From positions 22,296,001-22,360,000 of the forward strand of contig NC_081831.1 in the NCBI RefSeq assembly GCF_030867095.1: 64,000 nt of DNA, read 5' to 3'. The position numbers and the translations under genes are program-made. A model generated the notes under the pieces. It made no database searches. It saw only the letters and a list, made by a program, of their open reading frames with translations, and had not been told where the DNA came from. This DNA is from Alligator mississippiensis. Its lineage: Eukaryota; Chordata; Crocodylia; Alligatoridae. Shown piece after piece: positions 62,204-64,000 of this stretch (positions are counted from its first letter, which is position 1; every line of letters begins with the position of its first letter).

Positions 62204-64000
62204 CTGCACAGAGAGCAGAGGGGAGAGGTGAGAAGAGGGAAGCCATGTCCCCAGCCAGCACAGTGCAGTGTGCTTCCCCTCAGCCCCAATGGTACAGGCA
62301 GTCTGCAAATACCACCACATCCTGGCCCAACCCCAATGCTATGTTCCAAGCACCCTGAAATCCTGCTCAGAGCCAGCTGCAACAGCACTCTCTCTGCAGT
62401 CTCCCCTGCCTACAGCAAAGTCCATCTTTCTGGCTAGAAGCAGCATCTGCCAGAAGACACTAGAACCAGGGCTGGTGCTTCTCAGGTGCCAAGACAAAGG
62501 TCTCAGTAATTCCTGTCCAGAAACGCTCCATATGCTTGGGCAGGTCTGGCCTCTGCACTCAACCAAACACAGCCTGGCAGAGCTCACCACCTTCCAGTGG
62601 CTCCAGCAGCTCCAGCCACCTGCAGGGCCAGTTCCAGTTGCTTCCTTCTGGTCAGCAGTGACCAAGGCTTGAGAAGGGCTTGCTGCCAGGAGCCTGAGCT
62701 ACAGCTCCATGAGAGGCCAAGACTGGGCCCTGCTGCCAGTGCCTGGACACTTTCACCATCCCTAGTTCCTGGATGACTCAGAGCTCTTCGGGCTGTACTC
62801 ACTTCTGGGCCTTCCATGGCACAGGCGCAACATGCTCAGTGCCATCTCCAACAGTCCAAGACCCTCTTGCCCTACCCAGAACACGGGGGCCACCCAAGCC
62901 ATGCTCAGGGGACAATACCACACAGTAGCAGGCAGCTCCATTGCTCTGCATGGAGCAAAGTTCTCTGGTTGGGACTAGTCCAGGAGCCAGGAAATGTTCT
63001 TGCCATGGGACAGGAGAAGCTGAACCCAGGACAGGAGACGGGGCAATATGAACAAGGGGGGCCACAGCCTGACCCACAACAAAGAGGCTGGATCTCCCAA
63101 GTGACTCAATTGACAGAAGCCCTGGCAGTGAGGGAGCCCCACAGCACCCAATCTCTCATTAGAAGTGGCTCTGGCAGGCAAAAGCATCTTGGGCAAGAGG
63201 CTCCCCCACATGCTTTGGCTTCCTCCCAGGGCAAAGAAGTCTCAGCACTCCCAAAAAGCCGTCGCAGCTGCTGGGTACACTAGGCTTTGGCAAGACAGTG
63301 CTGGGGGGGCGGGGGCTCCACCTTCCAGATACGCCTCTGCACTCAACTGCTGCCTCAGGCAGTACTTTCATCCAGCAACCTGCTCAAGACTTTGCCCTTT
63401 GGAGCGACTCCGTCAAGTTCCACGCCTAAAGCCTCCCAGTCGCCCTGGGGAAAAGTTGCCTCCATCAGCAGACAGAGACTAGAGGGCAGGGAGGGAATGG
63501 AAACCTCGTGGCACAGCCAGGAGCAGCACCCTAAAATCCTACCACATGCTTCCTGCCCCACCACAAACCTACCTGCCTTGGAAGAAGCCCATGGGCAGAG
63601 TATAGTGGAGACAGGAGCCTTCTCCACAGTAAAGCCAGGCAGCACCAGATGTCCCAGCCACTGTGCTGCCCACAGCTGCCTGCCCCCACCCCCAAAGAAG
63701 CCCTAGCCCAGGCCATCAGCACAACTCAGCCCCTGAGAACTGCTGCTGCAGAGAGACCCCAGTACATGCTTCTTGCTTCCAGAAATGCCAGTGGCATGAC
63801 TTCTGGGGCAGTGGACTGTGCCAGGAAGTCAAGTGACCCCCCCACAACAATGAGGGCAGGTCATGGGACCAGGCCATTACCTGCTGCCCTGCTGAGCTCA
63901 TCGGAGGAAGCACAATAGCCATGTGGTGCACAAGGACTTCCTGCAAAGTCTCATTGTTCTTCCCAGGTCCCCTCTGCCAAGTGCCTGTGGGTGGAGCTGG
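62204..64000 (-). other. RAVER1 intron, open at the window edge
   Basis: No exon with RRM1 N-terminal sequence was found here. The exon at 62,137-62,203 starts in phase 0 with EVHDLL, so the preceding exon should end with a whole codon and should lie past 64,000. No other gene is recognised. Confidence 0.65.

Noticed and set aside
63880-63960. Minus-strand segment with a QEVLVHH-like reading, considered as an alternative RAVER1 exon
   Set aside because: The resemblance to the true EVHDLL exon is only a few residues after a CAG, and the rest does not match an RRM.

Overview
The window looks like vertebrate nuclear DNA, most likely from a crocodilian or another non-avian reptile. The genes are intron-rich with GT-AG junctions. 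The repeats are dominated by CR1 LINEs, hAT-type elements and an LTR fossil. The gene order matches the mammalian ICAM block: ICAM genes on +, then ZGLP1, FDX2 and RAVER1 on -. The species assignment is inference from repeat flavour.

Layout. Positions 1-4,800 hold the tail of an upstream ICAM-type exon (ending at 6), a broken two-Ig ICAM4-like gene (981-2,837) cut by a CR1 insertion, micro- and minisatellites and a solo LTR. Positions 6,874-14,036 hold a complete nine-Ig ICAM5 gene in 11 exons (879 residues by my splicing) starting in a CpG-rich promoter. Positions 14,037-31,970 hold relics: the last exon of ZGLP1, a CR1-filled gap, the last exon of FDX2, a fragment of an ICAM Ig exon, a foldback element and LTR-retroelement pieces. 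Positions 31,970-48,330 repeat the 12,126-25,438 block. In this second copy ICAM5 is a two-exon ruin, but ZGLP1 (38,737-45,991, -, five exons, 272 residues) and FDX2 (48,098-50,473, -, five exons, 172 residues) are intact. Positions 53,106-62,203 carry thirteen exons of RAVER1 (-, 670 residues in the window), whose first exon or exons lie beyond 64,000.

Main result. An ICAM5-ZGLP1-FDX2 block was tandemly duplicated and each copy then lost what the other kept. Upstream ICAM5 survives while upstream ZGLP1 and FDX2 are ruins. Downstream ZGLP1 and FDX2 survive while downstream ICAM5 is a ruin. The locus therefore looks single-copy for each gene, but it is built from two half-dead copies.

The working genes do not form one pathway. 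ICAM5 is a cell-surface adhesion protein, ZGLP1 a GATA-type nuclear factor, FDX2 a mitochondrial [2Fe-2S] ferredoxin for iron-sulfur cluster assembly, and RAVER1 an RNA-binding splicing co-regulator. Exon limits were set by eye from splice signals and reading-phase agreement. No alignment or database search was run, and identities between copies were not computed.
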